Origin: Christensenella sp. UBA2853 | GTDB lineage: Bacteria; Bacillota; Clostridia; Christensenellales; Aristaeellaceae | Assembly (NCBI GenBank): GCA_002350845.1 | Contig: DEFL01000012.1 | Span: forward strand, 13,929-74,071 | DNA: 60,143 nt | Direction of reading: 5' to 3' | Shown: piece by piece, positions 24,990 to 34,660 of the stretch | How the letters are laid out: every line of letters begins with the position of its first letter | How positions within the stretch are numbered: position 1 is the first letter of the stretch | Position numbers and translations under genes: made by a program | Notes under the pieces: model-generated | Database searches by the model: none | Told to the model about the DNA's origin: nothing | Seen by the model: only the letters and a program-made list of their open reading frames with translations

Positions 24990-26660
24990 TTATTGGGCGG
25001 ACAGAGAATCCTTGATTTCCTGGGCCTTGGCCAGGTCTTCCAGGCGCATGGCGACAATATCCGCGCCGCCAAGTTCCTCGCAGTCCTTCATCATCTGATC
25101 CCAAATGGCGTCAAATTCTTCGTCTGTTTCGGCATAGACCATTTTCCAGGAGCCGGTTACCATGACATCCCGCAGGGCATCCAAGGACAGCTGTGTCCAC
25201 TCGTCCACAGGCGTGCAGAAGCTGGCGACATTGGTCAGCGGGCTGGTGAGGATGTAGGCGTCCTGGGCTTTGAGCAGCTCGGTAAAGGTGTTGAAGCCAA
25301 AGTGCTCGCGCCACTGGGTGTTGGATTCGTTCTTGTTCAGCTCTTCCTTGATTTCAGGCCATTCCTGCATCCCACGGGCACGACGCGGACCTTCGGGGCC
25401 GGTGTAGGACAGGGCATGGGTGAAGGAGCGCACAGGGCGATCCAGCCACATCTGGGGCTGCTCGCCATTGCTGAAGGTGGCTTCAAAACCTGGCACCAGG
25501 TAGCGGTCGGCTCCAAGCTTGGTGGGATACACATGACCATCTTCGCCGGTGTACCACAGGCCCAAATCTTCGGTGCCGTTGTAAATCTGGAAATAGAAGT
25601 CGGCATCAGCCATCATGTCAATGAACTTCAGGCATTCGTCCACATGAGCGGTTTTGGGATTGATGACAAAGAACATATCGCCGCCGTATGGACTGCCCCA
25701 GTTTTCAGCGTAAAGCTTTTGACCTTCCAGGTGGATGGGCAGGTACTTCTGCGGCCAGCCGGGGGTGGAACCGGCAGGGACCATGATCGCGTTACTGGTT
25801 TCAACCTTGGCCTTCTGAGTGTTGCGGTCATTGTTGATGGAGTCGGGATCCAGCACACCTTCCCGGAAGCAGGTGTTGAAGAATTTCAGGCCCTTATAGT
25901 ACATGCTGTCGCGGCTGGCCTCCAGGATGGAGGTATACTTGGCGTTGAACATGTCGGTTTCCAGCAGATACTGCAGGTTGTCCAGTTCGTAGCCAAACCA
26001 TTTGTACCACAGCTCTATGGAGCGCCAATACTGGCTGTCGGTGCCGGAGTTCAGGCAGGTGCCCCATGTTTTGGTGCCGTCATCGGCAGCGGGCTTGTAT
26101 TCCATCATCTGCTTCATGACGGGAATCAGATCGTAGACATCCTTGATTTCAGGCGCGCCAATGGCATAATAAACATCCCAGAGCACCCGAATCGCATTGC
26201 GGCCGGTATCGTCGCCTTCCGCCTGCACATTGATCAGCGCGGGAATGGCCCACAGCTGCTCGGTGCCGGCAGAGCGGAATTCCCGGACATAGTTGACCGC
26301 GGTCATGATGACGGGATCGGCGGTCACATGGGGCAGCTTATCCAAATGCTCTTCCAGATTAAGCACCATGTTGCCCTCGATCATGGTCTGCAGATCCTTG
26401 TAGGTGACGTACATCACATCCGGCAGGTCCCCGCTGGCCAGGATGGCGTTGGTCTTTTCGGGAGAGTAGGCCCATACCTGAATGTCCAGGCCTTCTTCGT
26501 TGAACCACTTGTTGATATAAGAGGGCGGGTTGCCGGATGTTACTGTGGCATCCGGAGGATAAACGGTGACGGTGGTCAGCGTTTTTTCCTCCGCCGCGGC
26601 CACAGCGCACATGCTGAGCAGCATGACCAGCGCCATGAGCAGGGAAATCAGTTTTTTCAT
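24990..26660 (-). CDS. Extracellular sugar-binding protein of an ABC importer
   Basis: A 556-residue family 1-like solute-binding protein of the long LipO/YtcQ type. Start ATG 26660 follows AGGAGGTTTTCCCA and gives a signal peptide, MKKLISLLMALVMLLSMCA, with AVAAAEE at the likely cleavage site. A cysteine is present but the sequence before it (LSMC) is not a good lipobox. Motifs typical of the group are ASGDLPDVMYVTYKD, YEDLIPVMKQMMEYK-like PVMKQMMEYKPA, and WPEIKEELN. It should capture oligosaccharides for the two permeases encoded just upstream. No ATPase gene is present; such importers use a shared MsmK/UgpC-like ATPase from elsewhere. Confidence 0.9.
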   Translation of the reverse strand: MKKLISLLMALVMLLSMCAVAAAEEKTLTTVTVYPPDATVTSGNPPSYINKWFNEEGLDIQVWAYSPEKTNAILASGDLPDVMYVTYKDLQTMIEGNMVLNLEEHLDKLPHVTADPVIMTAVNYVREFRSAGTEQLWAIPALINVQAEGDDTGRNAIRVLWDVYYAIGAPEIKDVYDLIPVMKQMMEYKPAADDGTKTWGTCLNSGTDSQYWRSIELWYKWFGYELDNLQYLLETDMFNAKYTSILEASRDSMYYKGLKFFNTCFREGVLDPDSINNDRNTQKAKVETSNAIMVPAGSTPGWPQKYLPIHLEGQKLYAENWGSPYGGDMFFVINPKTAHVDECLKFIDMMADADFYFQIYNGTEDLGLWYTGEDGHVYPTKLGADRYLVPGFEATFSNGEQPQMWLDRPVRSFTHALSYTGPEGPRRARGMQEWPEIKEELNKNESNTQWREHFGFNTFTELLKAQDAYILTSPLTNVASFCTPVDEWTQLSLDALRDVMVTGSWKMVYAETDEEFDAIWDQMMKDCEELGGADIVAMRLEDLAKAQEIKDSLSAQ

Positions 26661-26730
26661 TGGGAAAACCTCCTTTTTATTTCTGTTCAGCCGCATGCGC
26701 CGCAGCTGATACATTCATGTGGAAATGGCC

Positions 26731-27657
26731 TCAGCCCTTGACCGCGCCGATCATGACGCCCTTTACGTAAAACTTTTGAATGAAAGGATACACCAGCATA
26801 ATGGGAAGCATGACGACCACGGTCAGCGTCAGGCGGATGCCGGTGGCACGGACAACGTTCATGGTGGCGTTTACCGCCTCGTCGCCGGTGACGACCGCGT
26901 TGCTGGTATTCTTCACCTGAGCCAGGAATTCGTAAAGCAGGAACTGCAGCGTGTACAGCCGCGGATTGGTTACATACAGCTGGGTCGTAAAAAAGTCATT
27001 CCAGTGATTGACCACCAGGAAGAGGGACACTGTAGCCAGAATGGGCTTTTGCAGCGGAAGAACGATTCTGAACAGCCGGGTCATGTATCCCGCGCCGTCC
27101 AGCACTGCGGACTCCTCCAGCTCCCCCGGAAGGGATTCCATGCTGGTTTTGATCAGGATCATGTTGTACACCCCTACCAGGCCGGGGACGATGTAAATCC
27201 AGAAGGTATTCAGCAGGCCCAGCGCCCGGTTATTCAGGTATTCGGGAATCATACCGGCGGAAAAGTACATCGTCGCCACAACCAGCCGATACCAGAGCCT
27301 GCGGCCCCACATATTCTGCTTTGTGAAAAAGTAGGCCAGGTAAGCGGAGCAGAAAGTGCTGGACAGCGTGCCAAACACCGCGCGGACAACGGTGATGAGC
27401 GCAGCGTTGCCCAGATTGTCCACCTTGAGCACCTCTGCGTAATTCCGCAGCGTCAGCCCCTTGGGCCATATTGTGATCCGGCCAACCTCCACCAGATTGG
27501 GATTGCTGATGGTGCAGATGAACAGATAGTAGAACGGGAAGACGCAAATGAAGGCGAAGATGGCAAACACAATGCCGCACAAAGTATTGAACAGAACGTC
27601 CTGAGGCGTCATCGGCTTTTTTCTTTTCACAAGCGCAGTCGTCATGGGATCAGACAC
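26731..27657 (-). CDS. Sugar ABC transporter permease (MalG/YtcP type)
   Basis: A 308-residue protein with six membrane helices. The cytoplasmic EAA loop reads ELEESAVLDGAGYMTRLFRI with VLPLQKP after it, where the ATPase docks. LMLVYPFIQKFYVKGVMIGAVKG is the characteristic end of YtcP-type permeases. The frame opens with GTG at 27657; an ATG at 27645 (MTTALVKRK) is an alternative start and neither has an ideal ribosome binding site. It lies between the binding protein and the partner permease, in the usual order of these operons. Confidence 0.92.
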   Translation of the reverse strand: MSDPMTTALVKRKKPMTPQDVLFNTLCGIVFAIFAFICVFPFYYLFICTISNPNLVEVGRITIWPKGLTLRNYAEVLKVDNLGNAALITVVRAVFGTLSSTFCSAYLAYFFTKQNMWGRRLWYRLVVATMYFSAGMIPEYLNNRALGLLNTFWIYIVPGLVGVYNMILIKTSMESLPGELEESAVLDGAGYMTRLFRIVLPLQKPILATVSLFLVVNHWNDFFTTQLYVTNPRLYTLQFLLYEFLAQVKNTSNAVVTGDEAVNATMNVVRATGIRLTLTVVVMLPIMLVYPFIQKFYVKGVMIGAVKG

Positions 27658-27666
27658 ATCCTTTCA

Positions 27667-28617
27667 TCAGAATACGCTTTCGCCGCGGATCTTTTTGGAA
27701 GCCAGATTCGCAGAGGAAAACAGAACCAGCGCTACCACAGATTTCATAATGCCTACCGCAACCGAGAAAGAAATTTGGCCGGAGCCGATACCCAGGTTGT
27801 ACACATACAGATCCAATACCTCGATATATTGCTTGTTCAGGGCGTTGCCGAAGGTCAGGTACTGGTCCACGCCGGTATTGAGGAAATTGCCGATGGACAT
27901 GATCAGCAGCACGAAGTAGGTTGGAATCAGGCTGGGAATGGTGATGTACCAAATGCGCTGGATGCGGTTTGCGCCGTCGATCATCGCCGCCTCGAACATA
28001 TCCTGGCTGATGCCGGATATTGCCGCAAAATAAATGATTGCGCTCCAGCCCAGCCCCTTCCACTGCTGCAGCAGCACCATGCGCAGCCAAACGTGGTCGC
28101 CCGAGGTCATCAGATTGAATCCTTCTTCCACCAGCCCCAGGCTTTTGAGCAGATTGGTCGCCACGCCGCTGGAGGAAAAGAAGCTGTTCACCAGCGAATA
28201 AATGATGACCCAGCTGATGAAATTGGGAAGGGTGGTCACGGTCTGCACCAGCTTCTGATACCGCTTGCTCTTCATTTCGCTTAAGAAAATCGCAAAGAGC
28301 ATGGGCAGGGGCGTGAACAGATAGCCCAGCAAATGAATGCCGAATGTGTTGGTCAGCACACGCACAAGATTGCGGCGCATCACTGGGTTGCTGAACAGGA
28401 AGCTGAAGTTTTGAAGCCCCACATACTTGCAGTCCAGCAGCGCCTTGCCCGGCTTATATTGGAACAGGGCAAAGGACCAGCCCCACAAGGGCGCGTACCT
28501 GAACAGCAGCACCAGGGCAATAGCCGGGAATGCCAGCAGGAATACCTTGTAATCGTCCCATTTATGTTTGGGCTTTCGGCGCATCTGCCCGACGGAAGTC
28601 CGTCCGGAAATCTGCAT
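27667..28617 (-). CDS. Sugar ABC transporter permease (LplB/MalF type)
   Basis: A 316-residue protein with six membrane helices, beginning with a polar cytoplasmic tail (RRKPKHKWDDYKVFLLAFPA). The EAA loop is MFEAAMIDGANRIQRIWYI with TIPSLIP after it. It ends SSANLASKKIRGESVF, a typical LplB-family tail. It is the first gene of the minus-strand import operon and is transcribed divergently from the AraC-type response regulator at 28836, which probably controls it. Confidence 0.92.
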   Translation of the reverse strand: MQISGRTSVGQMRRKPKHKWDDYKVFLLAFPAIALVLLFRYAPLWGWSFALFQYKPGKALLDCKYVGLQNFSFLFSNPVMRRNLVRVLTNTFGIHLLGYLFTPLPMLFAIFLSEMKSKRYQKLVQTVTTLPNFISWVIIYSLVNSFFSSSGVATNLLKSLGLVEEGFNLMTSGDHVWLRMVLLQQWKGLGWSAIIYFAAISGISQDMFEAAMIDGANRIQRIWYITIPSLIPTYFVLLIMSIGNFLNTGVDQYLTFGNALNKQYIEVLDLYVYNLGIGSGQISFSVAVGIMKSVVALVLFSSANLASKKIRGESVF

Positions 28618-28770
28618 GGAGCCTTCCTCCTTTATCTATTCACATCACCTTGAGGGCGTCGCTTTTTTCATCCGGATTCATAATATCAATTTCATTTTGG
28701 TTCTGTATATCATAAAAAATAACGATAATTTAGAGAATTAACGAAAAATCCCGTCCCATGGCCTTTTGCC

Positions 28771-28800
28771 TTGATTCGTCTGTTTTTTATGTGCTATATT
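28771..28800 (+). promoter_or_regulatory. Promoter of the island's response-regulator operon
   Basis: TTGATT, an 18-nt spacer and TATATT, about 36 nt before the ATG at 28836. Confidence 0.55.
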
Positions 28801-28835
28801 TATGTCAGTTTATCATACAGGGATCAGGTGAGCGT

Positions 28836-30329
28836 ATGTATACTGTCCTCTTGGCTGACGATGAAAAAAGTATCCTGGACGCGCTGTGCGATACCATCGC
28901 CTGGCAGCAGTTCGGCGTGGATCAGGTATTGCGGGCCAGCGATGGCCGGCAGGCGCTGAGCATCATCAGGCAGCAGAAGGTCGATCTGCTCATAACCGAT
29001 ATCCTGATGCCTCAAATGGACGGTCTGACCCTGATCCGTATCCTGCGCCGTGAGTTTCCCCGGCTGCACTGCATCCTGCTTTCGGGCCACGGCGAGTTCC
29101 AGTACGCCAAAGAAGCCATTCGGCTGAATGTGGAAAACTATTTGCTTAAACCCCTGAACCGCACAGAGCTGGAAGAAACCGTTGAAATGGCGCTGAATAA
29201 CCTCTACGACGGTGCGGAAAGACAGCGGTCCTGGGAGGATGAAACGCTGTTTGGCGATAACCTGCTTATACGCTGGCTGAACAATGCCATTTCCCCGGAA
29301 GAATTGGGCGAGCGGGCGTCCTTTCTGGATCTGAACCTGTTCCTGCCCCAGTTCTGCGCGGTCTGTATTCAAAAAAAACACGATGATATTGCGATCCGTC
29401 CCTTCTGCCAGGTTTTGACGCACAAGCTCAAAACCCGGTATGAAGTTTCTTTTCTCTGGGATAAAAAAGGCCGGCATGTGTTTATTCTGGGCGGTCATCA
29501 GCTGGATGCGGAATTCATCCTTTCTTGCTTTCGGGAATTGCTGCCAGCGTATCCTGTGATCAGCCAAACGGCGGTGTGCGTTGGCGAAATCGTTTCCAGC
29601 GCCTCCAAGCTGTCGGTCAGCTATCAGTCAGCCTGCCGCACGCTGGACGCCCTCAATCTGCGGACCGACGATTTTGTTACCCATGTGTGTCCTCAGGGCG
29701 GAACCGTACGCCAGGACGCCCTCTATTCCCGTTTGGAGCGCCTGTTTCATATTGCGGACAGCGGGGAAAGAAGCCTGCGCACGCAGGAATTTCTTGCGCT
29801 TTTGCTTTCCTCGGTAAGCGCGGAAGACGCCTATGATTTGCTCAGCCGCGCGCTGATGCAGCTGTTCATCCAAAGCTTCCCTGAAAAGCGGGAGCCCCGG
29901 TCGCGCCTGGAAAACCGTCTCCGCATGGATAACGCACACTCCAGCGCCGATTGGGGCGAACTGATTGATTTCACCTATCTGCTTTACCAGCACACCCTCA
30001 ACGAACTCAGCCCGGTGGTGCAAAGGGCCGTCAATTATATTCAGGAAAATTATGCCCAGCAGATATCCATTAAGGAATACTGCATCCTTTGCAAAATGAG
30101 CACGCCGTATTTCGGGCATCTGTTCAAAACAGAGACGGGGATGTTTTTCAATAACTATTTGAATCAATGCCGTATGTGCGCTGCCATTGCGCTGCTGCAT
30201 GATACGGAACTGAAAATCAGCGACATCGCGGAAAAATGTGGTTTTTCTTCCGACAGTTATTTCATTTCCTGTTTCAAAAAGCAAATGGGTCTTTCACCTA
30301 TTAAATTCCGCGCGCTTCGCGGCTCCTGA
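28836..30329 (+). CDS. YesN-type response regulator with AraC DNA-binding domain
   Basis: A 497-residue protein. The N-terminal receiver starts MYTVLLADDEKSILDAL, with the phospho-acceptor Asp in DLLITDILMPQMDG (near 55) and Lys in NYLLKPLNRTEL. The long middle linker is helical. Two AraC helix-turn-helix units close the protein (ISIKEYCILCKMSTPYFGHL; ISDIAEKCGFSSDSYFISCF). I start at ATG 28836, where the receiver begins, rather than 26 codons upstream. The histidine kinase gene follows 48 bp later. The pair should sense oligosaccharides outside the cell and switch on the divergent importer. Confidence 0.93.
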   Translation: MYTVLLADDEKSILDALCDTIAWQQFGVDQVLRASDGRQALSIIRQQKVDLLITDILMPQMDGLTLIRILRREFPRLHCILLSGHGEFQYAKEAIRLNVENYLLKPLNRTELEETVEMALNNLYDGAERQRSWEDETLFGDNLLIRWLNNAISPEELGERASFLDLNLFLPQFCAVCIQKKHDDIAIRPFCQVLTHKLKTRYEVSFLWDKKGRHVFILGGHQLDAEFILSCFRELLPAYPVISQTAVCVGEIVSSASKLSVSYQSACRTLDALNLRTDDFVTHVCPQGGTVRQDALYSRLERLFHIADSGERSLRTQEFLALLLSSVSAEDAYDLLSRALMQLFIQSFPEKREPRSRLENRLRMDNAHSSADWGELIDFTYLLYQHTLNELSPVVQRAVNYIQENYAQQISIKEYCILCKMSTPYFGHLFKTETGMFFNNYLNQCRMCAAIALLHDTELKISDIAEKCGFSSDSYFISCFKKQMGLSPIKFRALRGS

Positions 30330-30377
30330 CCGCCGCTGGCGCTGTCATCCTTCCTGAAGAAAGGAGGCGTTTCCTCT

Positions 30378-32201
30378 GTGAAAAAAAAGACCCGGCCCAG
30401 TCACGGCATCCTTGGTCAAAATGTGTTTTTCTTTCGTCTGTTTCTTGTTTACCTGATTCTGCTGCTGGTTCTGGCAGGCGTTGCCTGCTTCTTTTCCTAT
30501 CGGCAGAAAACCGCGGAGCTGAATTCACAGAGCAATATGATTCTTTCCGGCCTGGACCGGGAATACCGGGATATCACATCCTCCTTCTGGAAGATCTATA
30601 TGCCGCTTTTCGAAGCTCGAAGCACCACATTTGAACCTGTTCAGGCATATTTTTCCGGGCAGACGCTCACCCGTGCCCTTCGCAGCGACCTGGAGTATGC
30701 TATGACGCAAATGATCCTGCGGGATGACCGGGTGGATTGGATGGTTCTGTATTCTCCTCAAAGCGATACAAGCTGCCTGCTTCTGAGCGATTCCCGTCAG
30801 ATACAGATGATCAGCCTGGATTTTCCCGATCTTTCCCGGATGACAGGAAGAAGAATGAAAATCCTGGGCATAGAAGCGCTTCCCGGCATCCCGCTGAAAA
30901 ACGAAACCTTTGCCATGGCGTGCAGCGTTCCCACTACGATGGGCGAAGGCTGTATTATCGCGGGATACCGAACCACCGTCTTCCGTCAGATTTGTGCCGG
31001 GTATGATTCTATGCTGGATTCCATGTGCTATGAGATCGTGTCCGACGGTGATCTGGTGTTTTCCAGCGCAGGCCGCACGGCGCCGCTGATCAATGTCCAG
31101 GACTCCTGCGAAGGCGTTTTTTCTGATCCTGAAGGGGGAAAACGCTATGTCAAAGCCAGCCCCTGCGGCGACAGAGATTCATTTCTGATTTATTCTGTTC
31201 TTGAACAGGAAATGAACCGCTATGTCTATCGGCTCACCCTGCAAATTCTGCTGCTGGTTTTGCTCTTTGCCATTATCTCTTTCCTTCTGTATCTGCTGAC
31301 GCTCCGGGTCATTACCAGAGAAGTCAATGCCATTCGCCAGGGATTGCTGCGTATTTCCAATAATGATATGGCCACGCCCATCCAAGGCAAGTTCATTCAA
31401 ACGGGACTTAAGTCCATCGCCCAGGCCGTGAATGATATGGCGCAGCGCCTGAACCGCACCATCAACCGCGCGCATTATTACCAGCTTCGGCAAAAGGAAG
31501 CCGAACTGTCCGATCTGCAATCGAAATATAACCCGCATTTTCTCTACAATACGCTTGAAATGCTGCGCAACCGGTGCGAACAGGCAGGCGTAAGCGATGT
31601 AGCTGAGCTGATTACGGATTTTTCAGCGATTTTCCGCAGCCTGATTGGCTCCAAAACCTTTGTGCCGCTGGAGGAAGAATTGCTTTCCACGCGGCGCTAT
31701 CTTTCCCTGCTTGGGGCGCGATACAAGGATCAGGTGGAGGTTCGGTATGATTTTACCCGCGACGTTCTTCGCTACGGTATCATCCGCAATGTTTTCCAGC
31801 CGCTGATTGAAAACTACTTCCAATACGGTTTTGACACGGCCACGGATGAGAACGAAATTGTGATCAGCGGAAAGCTGTTGGAGAACGGCCTGATGGAGCT
31901 GTCCGTAAAGGATAACGGCAGGGGCATGTCCCCGGAATCCATTGAAGCGCTCCGGATCAAGCTCACAGCGCCTGCTCAGGATTCAAAGGAAAGCTATGGC
32001 CTTAAAAATTTGCAGCAGCGGCTGAAACTGTTTTACGGCGATGAGTGCGGCCTGCGGATCGAATCCGGCCAGGAAGGCGGCCTGAGCGTCACCATCATTG
32101 CCCGAACGATGACCTGTGAAGAATATGAAAGCTCTCAATCATCGCTCCCCACGCTTATGGAAGAAGATTTCCACGAAACACGCTACAAGGAACTCACGTG
32201 A
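30378..32201 (+). CDS. YesM-type sensor histidine kinase
   Basis: A 607-residue membrane kinase starting at GTG 30378 after AAAGGAGGCG. Two membrane helices, at about 18-38 (LFLVYLILLLVLAGVACFF) and 278-300 (ILLLVLLFAIISFLLYLL), bracket a large extracellular sensor domain. A HAMP region follows, then the His_kinase domain with KYNPHFLYNTLEMLRNRC (His near 387), IENYFQYGFD, DNGRGMSPE and SYGLKNLQQRL. It is the cognate kinase of the preceding AraC-type regulator. Confidence 0.93.
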   Translation: MKKKTRPSHGILGQNVFFFRLFLVYLILLLVLAGVACFFSYRQKTAELNSQSNMILSGLDREYRDITSSFWKIYMPLFEARSTTFEPVQAYFSGQTLTRALRSDLEYAMTQMILRDDRVDWMVLYSPQSDTSCLLLSDSRQIQMISLDFPDLSRMTGRRMKILGIEALPGIPLKNETFAMACSVPTTMGEGCIIAGYRTTVFRQICAGYDSMLDSMCYEIVSDGDLVFSSAGRTAPLINVQDSCEGVFSDPEGGKRYVKASPCGDRDSFLIYSVLEQEMNRYVYRLTLQILLLVLLFAIISFLLYLLTLRVITREVNAIRQGLLRISNNDMATPIQGKFIQTGLKSIAQAVNDMAQRLNRTINRAHYYQLRQKEAELSDLQSKYNPHFLYNTLEMLRNRCEQAGVSDVAELITDFSAIFRSLIGSKTFVPLEEELLSTRRYLSLLGARYKDQVEVRYDFTRDVLRYGIIRNVFQPLIENYFQYGFDTATDENEIVISGKLLENGLMELSVKDNGRGMSPESIEALRIKLTAPAQDSKESYGLKNLQQRLKLFYGDECGLRIESGQEGGLSVTIIARTMTCEEYESSQSSLPTLMEEDFHETRYKELT

Positions 32202-32257
32202 ATGATGATTTGGCGTTGCTAAAACAGCGCCGCGCATGATATGAAGGAGGAAACGGT

Positions 32258-34618
32258 ATGGAACCAGACCGGATTTTGTTCGCCCATGGCTGGCGCTTTG
32301 CTCTCACCCAGGATGAGGCCGCGCTGCTTCCTGCCTATGACGACAGCGCATGGAGAAAAGTAACGCTGCCCCACGACTGGCAGATCGATCAGCCCCGGTC
32401 CCAGGACGCTCCCGGGAAAGGATGTCAGGGCTTTTATCCCCGGGAACACATGGGCGTATACCGTCTGCGTTTCCAGGCGGATCAGGGCTGGCGGGATAAG
32501 CAGGTGCGCATCCTGTTCGACGGGGTACAGCGTTTCAGTGAGGTGTGGTTAAACGGCGTTCAGGTGGGAGGTCATGCCTACGGGTATGTTCCTTTTACCG
32601 TGGACATTTCCCGCGCGCTGGATTTTGCAAAAGACAATGTGCTGGCCGTCAAGGTGGACAACCGCAGCACCGAAGGCGAATACGCCGCATCCGGCGACCG
32701 GTGGTATTCCGGAGCGGGCATCATCCGGGACGTTTGGCTGCTGGTGGACGGGGATACCCACCTGGTGCATGACGGGCTCCGCATTGTATCCGTTCCCATT
32801 CATAAGGGCCCCAGCGGTGATGTGCCGGATGTTGCCGGCATCCGCTGCGATGAGGCTGTATGCACCATCACCTGTGAAGTTGCCGGTGACTGCGCCGGGC
32901 AGACGGTCACATTAACGGTGACCGCGCCGGATGGAAGCACCGTCTGTCAGCAGGAGCAGGCGGCCCTTCCCAACACTCAATGGACTTTTACCATCTCAAA
33001 GCCCAAGCTCTGGTCGCCTGATACGCCCGATCTTTATCGCGCCCGGGTCACGCTCAGCGGCGAAGACACGCTGGAAAGCGCCTTTGGCGTGCGTTCCGCG
33101 GTATTTGATACGGAGGATGGCTTCCTCCTCAACGGGGTGAAAACCAAGCTTTGGGGCGTGAACCTCCATCATGACGGCGGAGCCGTGGGCGCGGCGGTGC
33201 CTCCGGAAATCTGGAAGAGGCGCTTGAAAGCTCTGAAGGAAATGGGCGTGAACACCATCCGCTGCGCTCATCATCCCATGCCGGAGTATTTCTACAGCCT
33301 GCTGGATGAACTGGGTTTCCTGTGCATGGATGAATTGATGGACAAGTGGGAAGGCTGCCACATGTATTTTGACCGCACCTGGGCAGACCGTCATGAAGAC
33401 CTGAAAGCCATGATCCGAAGGGACGCGAACCATCCTTCCATTATCCTGTGGAGCGTGGGCAATGAGGTCAGCCATCAATTTTCCGAAAAGTTTTACGCTT
33501 ACCTGAAGGAGCTGACGGAAGCCGTCCGGACGCTGGACCCCACCCGCGCGGTCACCTGCGTGCTGATTTCCTGCGTGCTGAAGGATTACAACGACGTGAC
33601 CCCCATGGGGGTGAAGCTGGCGGCCCTCAAGCGCTATGCGGAACTGGTGGACGTTTTCTGCGGCAACTACATGGAGCACTATTATGAAAAAATGCGGGAA
33701 TACGGCATCCGCATTCCCATGATCGGCACGGAGACCCATACGCTGTACCGCAAGGACGAGCATGCCCTGAACAATGTGCAGTTAAGCACCGAGAGCCCCT
33801 ATGCCATTGTGAAAAAGTATGACTGGGTGTGCGGCTCCATCATCTGGGCAGGGATCGACTATCTGGGAGAATCCGTGCTTTGGCCGCAGCGCGGCTGGCC
33901 CGGAGATCCCCTGGATTCCACCGGGGATTGGAAGCTGCGGGCGTATTACTGCGCGTCCCAATTCAAGCGGGAGCCCATGCTGAAAATCTGCGTGTATGAT
34001 GAAACCGAACCCTGGGACGGCGCCCGGGCCATGTGGGGTTTCCCGCAAATGCGGTCCCACTGGAAATACACCCATTTTGAAAAGATGGTGCATGTAGCGG
34101 TCATGACCAACTGCGACAAGGTGCTGCTGTACCAAAACAGCCAGACCGTGCGTTACGGCTTCCGGCGGGAGGATGACGACGGCATGGTGCATTTCTATCT
34201 GCCTTATATTCCCGGCGTGCTGCGGGCGGAGGGCTACATCGGACAAAACAAAGCGGCGGAGGATATTCTTTACTCCGATCACGAGGCCCACAGCCTGACC
34301 GTTACGGCGGACCGTACCGTTCTGCCTGCCGATGGGCGCAGCGTGGCCATGGTTGATTTAGTCATCCAGGATCAGCATGGACGGCGTTTCATGCTGGAGG
34401 ACAAACGCGTTAGCGTCCAAGCCGATGGTGCGCCGGTGGAAATCCGCATGGATAACGGCAATGTTTGGGATGTATCCCCTTTCCTGCGCACGGAATGTTC
34501 CACTTTCAACGGCCATCTGCTGGTGCTTCTGAAAGCGGGAACGACGCCCGGCGAGGTCCGGCTCACTTTGGATACAGAAGGCTTCGGCCGGCGTGAAATC
34601 CAATTTACGCTGCAATAA
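32258..34618 (+). CDS. GH2 glycosidase (beta-galactosidase/beta-glucuronidase class)
   Basis: A 786-residue cytosolic enzyme. The N-terminal jelly-roll sugar-binding domain contains WRKVTLPHDWQID, VWLNGVQVGGHAYGY and GDRWYSGAGIIRDVWL. An immunoglobulin-like domain leads to the TIM barrel with GVNLHHDGG, NTIRCAHHPMPEYFY, the acid/base Glu in ILWSVGNEVSHQ (near 402) and the probable nucleophile Glu in MIGTETHT (near 490). C-terminal DUF4982-like and Ig-like domains follow. Start ATG 32258 follows AAGGAGG. It lies 56 bp after the kinase gene and would process the imported sugar. The exact beta-sugar specificity is not decided by these motifs. Confidence 0.9.
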   Translation: MEPDRILFAHGWRFALTQDEAALLPAYDDSAWRKVTLPHDWQIDQPRSQDAPGKGCQGFYPREHMGVYRLRFQADQGWRDKQVRILFDGVQRFSEVWLNGVQVGGHAYGYVPFTVDISRALDFAKDNVLAVKVDNRSTEGEYAASGDRWYSGAGIIRDVWLLVDGDTHLVHDGLRIVSVPIHKGPSGDVPDVAGIRCDEAVCTITCEVAGDCAGQTVTLTVTAPDGSTVCQQEQAALPNTQWTFTISKPKLWSPDTPDLYRARVTLSGEDTLESAFGVRSAVFDTEDGFLLNGVKTKLWGVNLHHDGGAVGAAVPPEIWKRRLKALKEMGVNTIRCAHHPMPEYFYSLLDELGFLCMDELMDKWEGCHMYFDRTWADRHEDLKAMIRRDANHPSIILWSVGNEVSHQFSEKFYAYLKELTEAVRTLDPTRAVTCVLISCVLKDYNDVTPMGVKLAALKRYAELVDVFCGNYMEHYYEKMREYGIRIPMIGTETHTLYRKDEHALNNVQLSTESPYAIVKKYDWVCGSIIWAGIDYLGESVLWPQRGWPGDPLDSTGDWKLRAYYCASQFKREPMLKICVYDETEPWDGARAMWGFPQMRSHWKYTHFEKMVHVAVMTNCDKVLLYQNSQTVRYGFRREDDDGMVHFYLPYIPGVLRAEGYIGQNKAAEDILYSDHEAHSLTVTADRTVLPADGRSVAMVDLVIQDQHGRRFMLEDKRVSVQADGAPVEIRMDNGNVWDVSPFLRTECSTFNGHLLVLLKAGTTPGEVRLTLDTEGFGRREIQFTLQ

Positions 34619-34660
34619 CGAAAATACCCCGGCTTATGGACAGGCCGGGGCATTTTCGTT
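34617..34660. terminator. Bidirectional terminator between GH2 and the hydrolase
   Basis: AACGAAAATACCCCGGC pairs with GCCGGGGCATTTTCGTT with one mismatch, giving A- and T-rich ends on both strands. Confidence 0.85.

Noticed and set aside
24993..28284. Two long plus-strand frames opposite the binding-protein and permease genes
   Set aside because: Both are antisense shadows of clear transport genes and contain no known domain.
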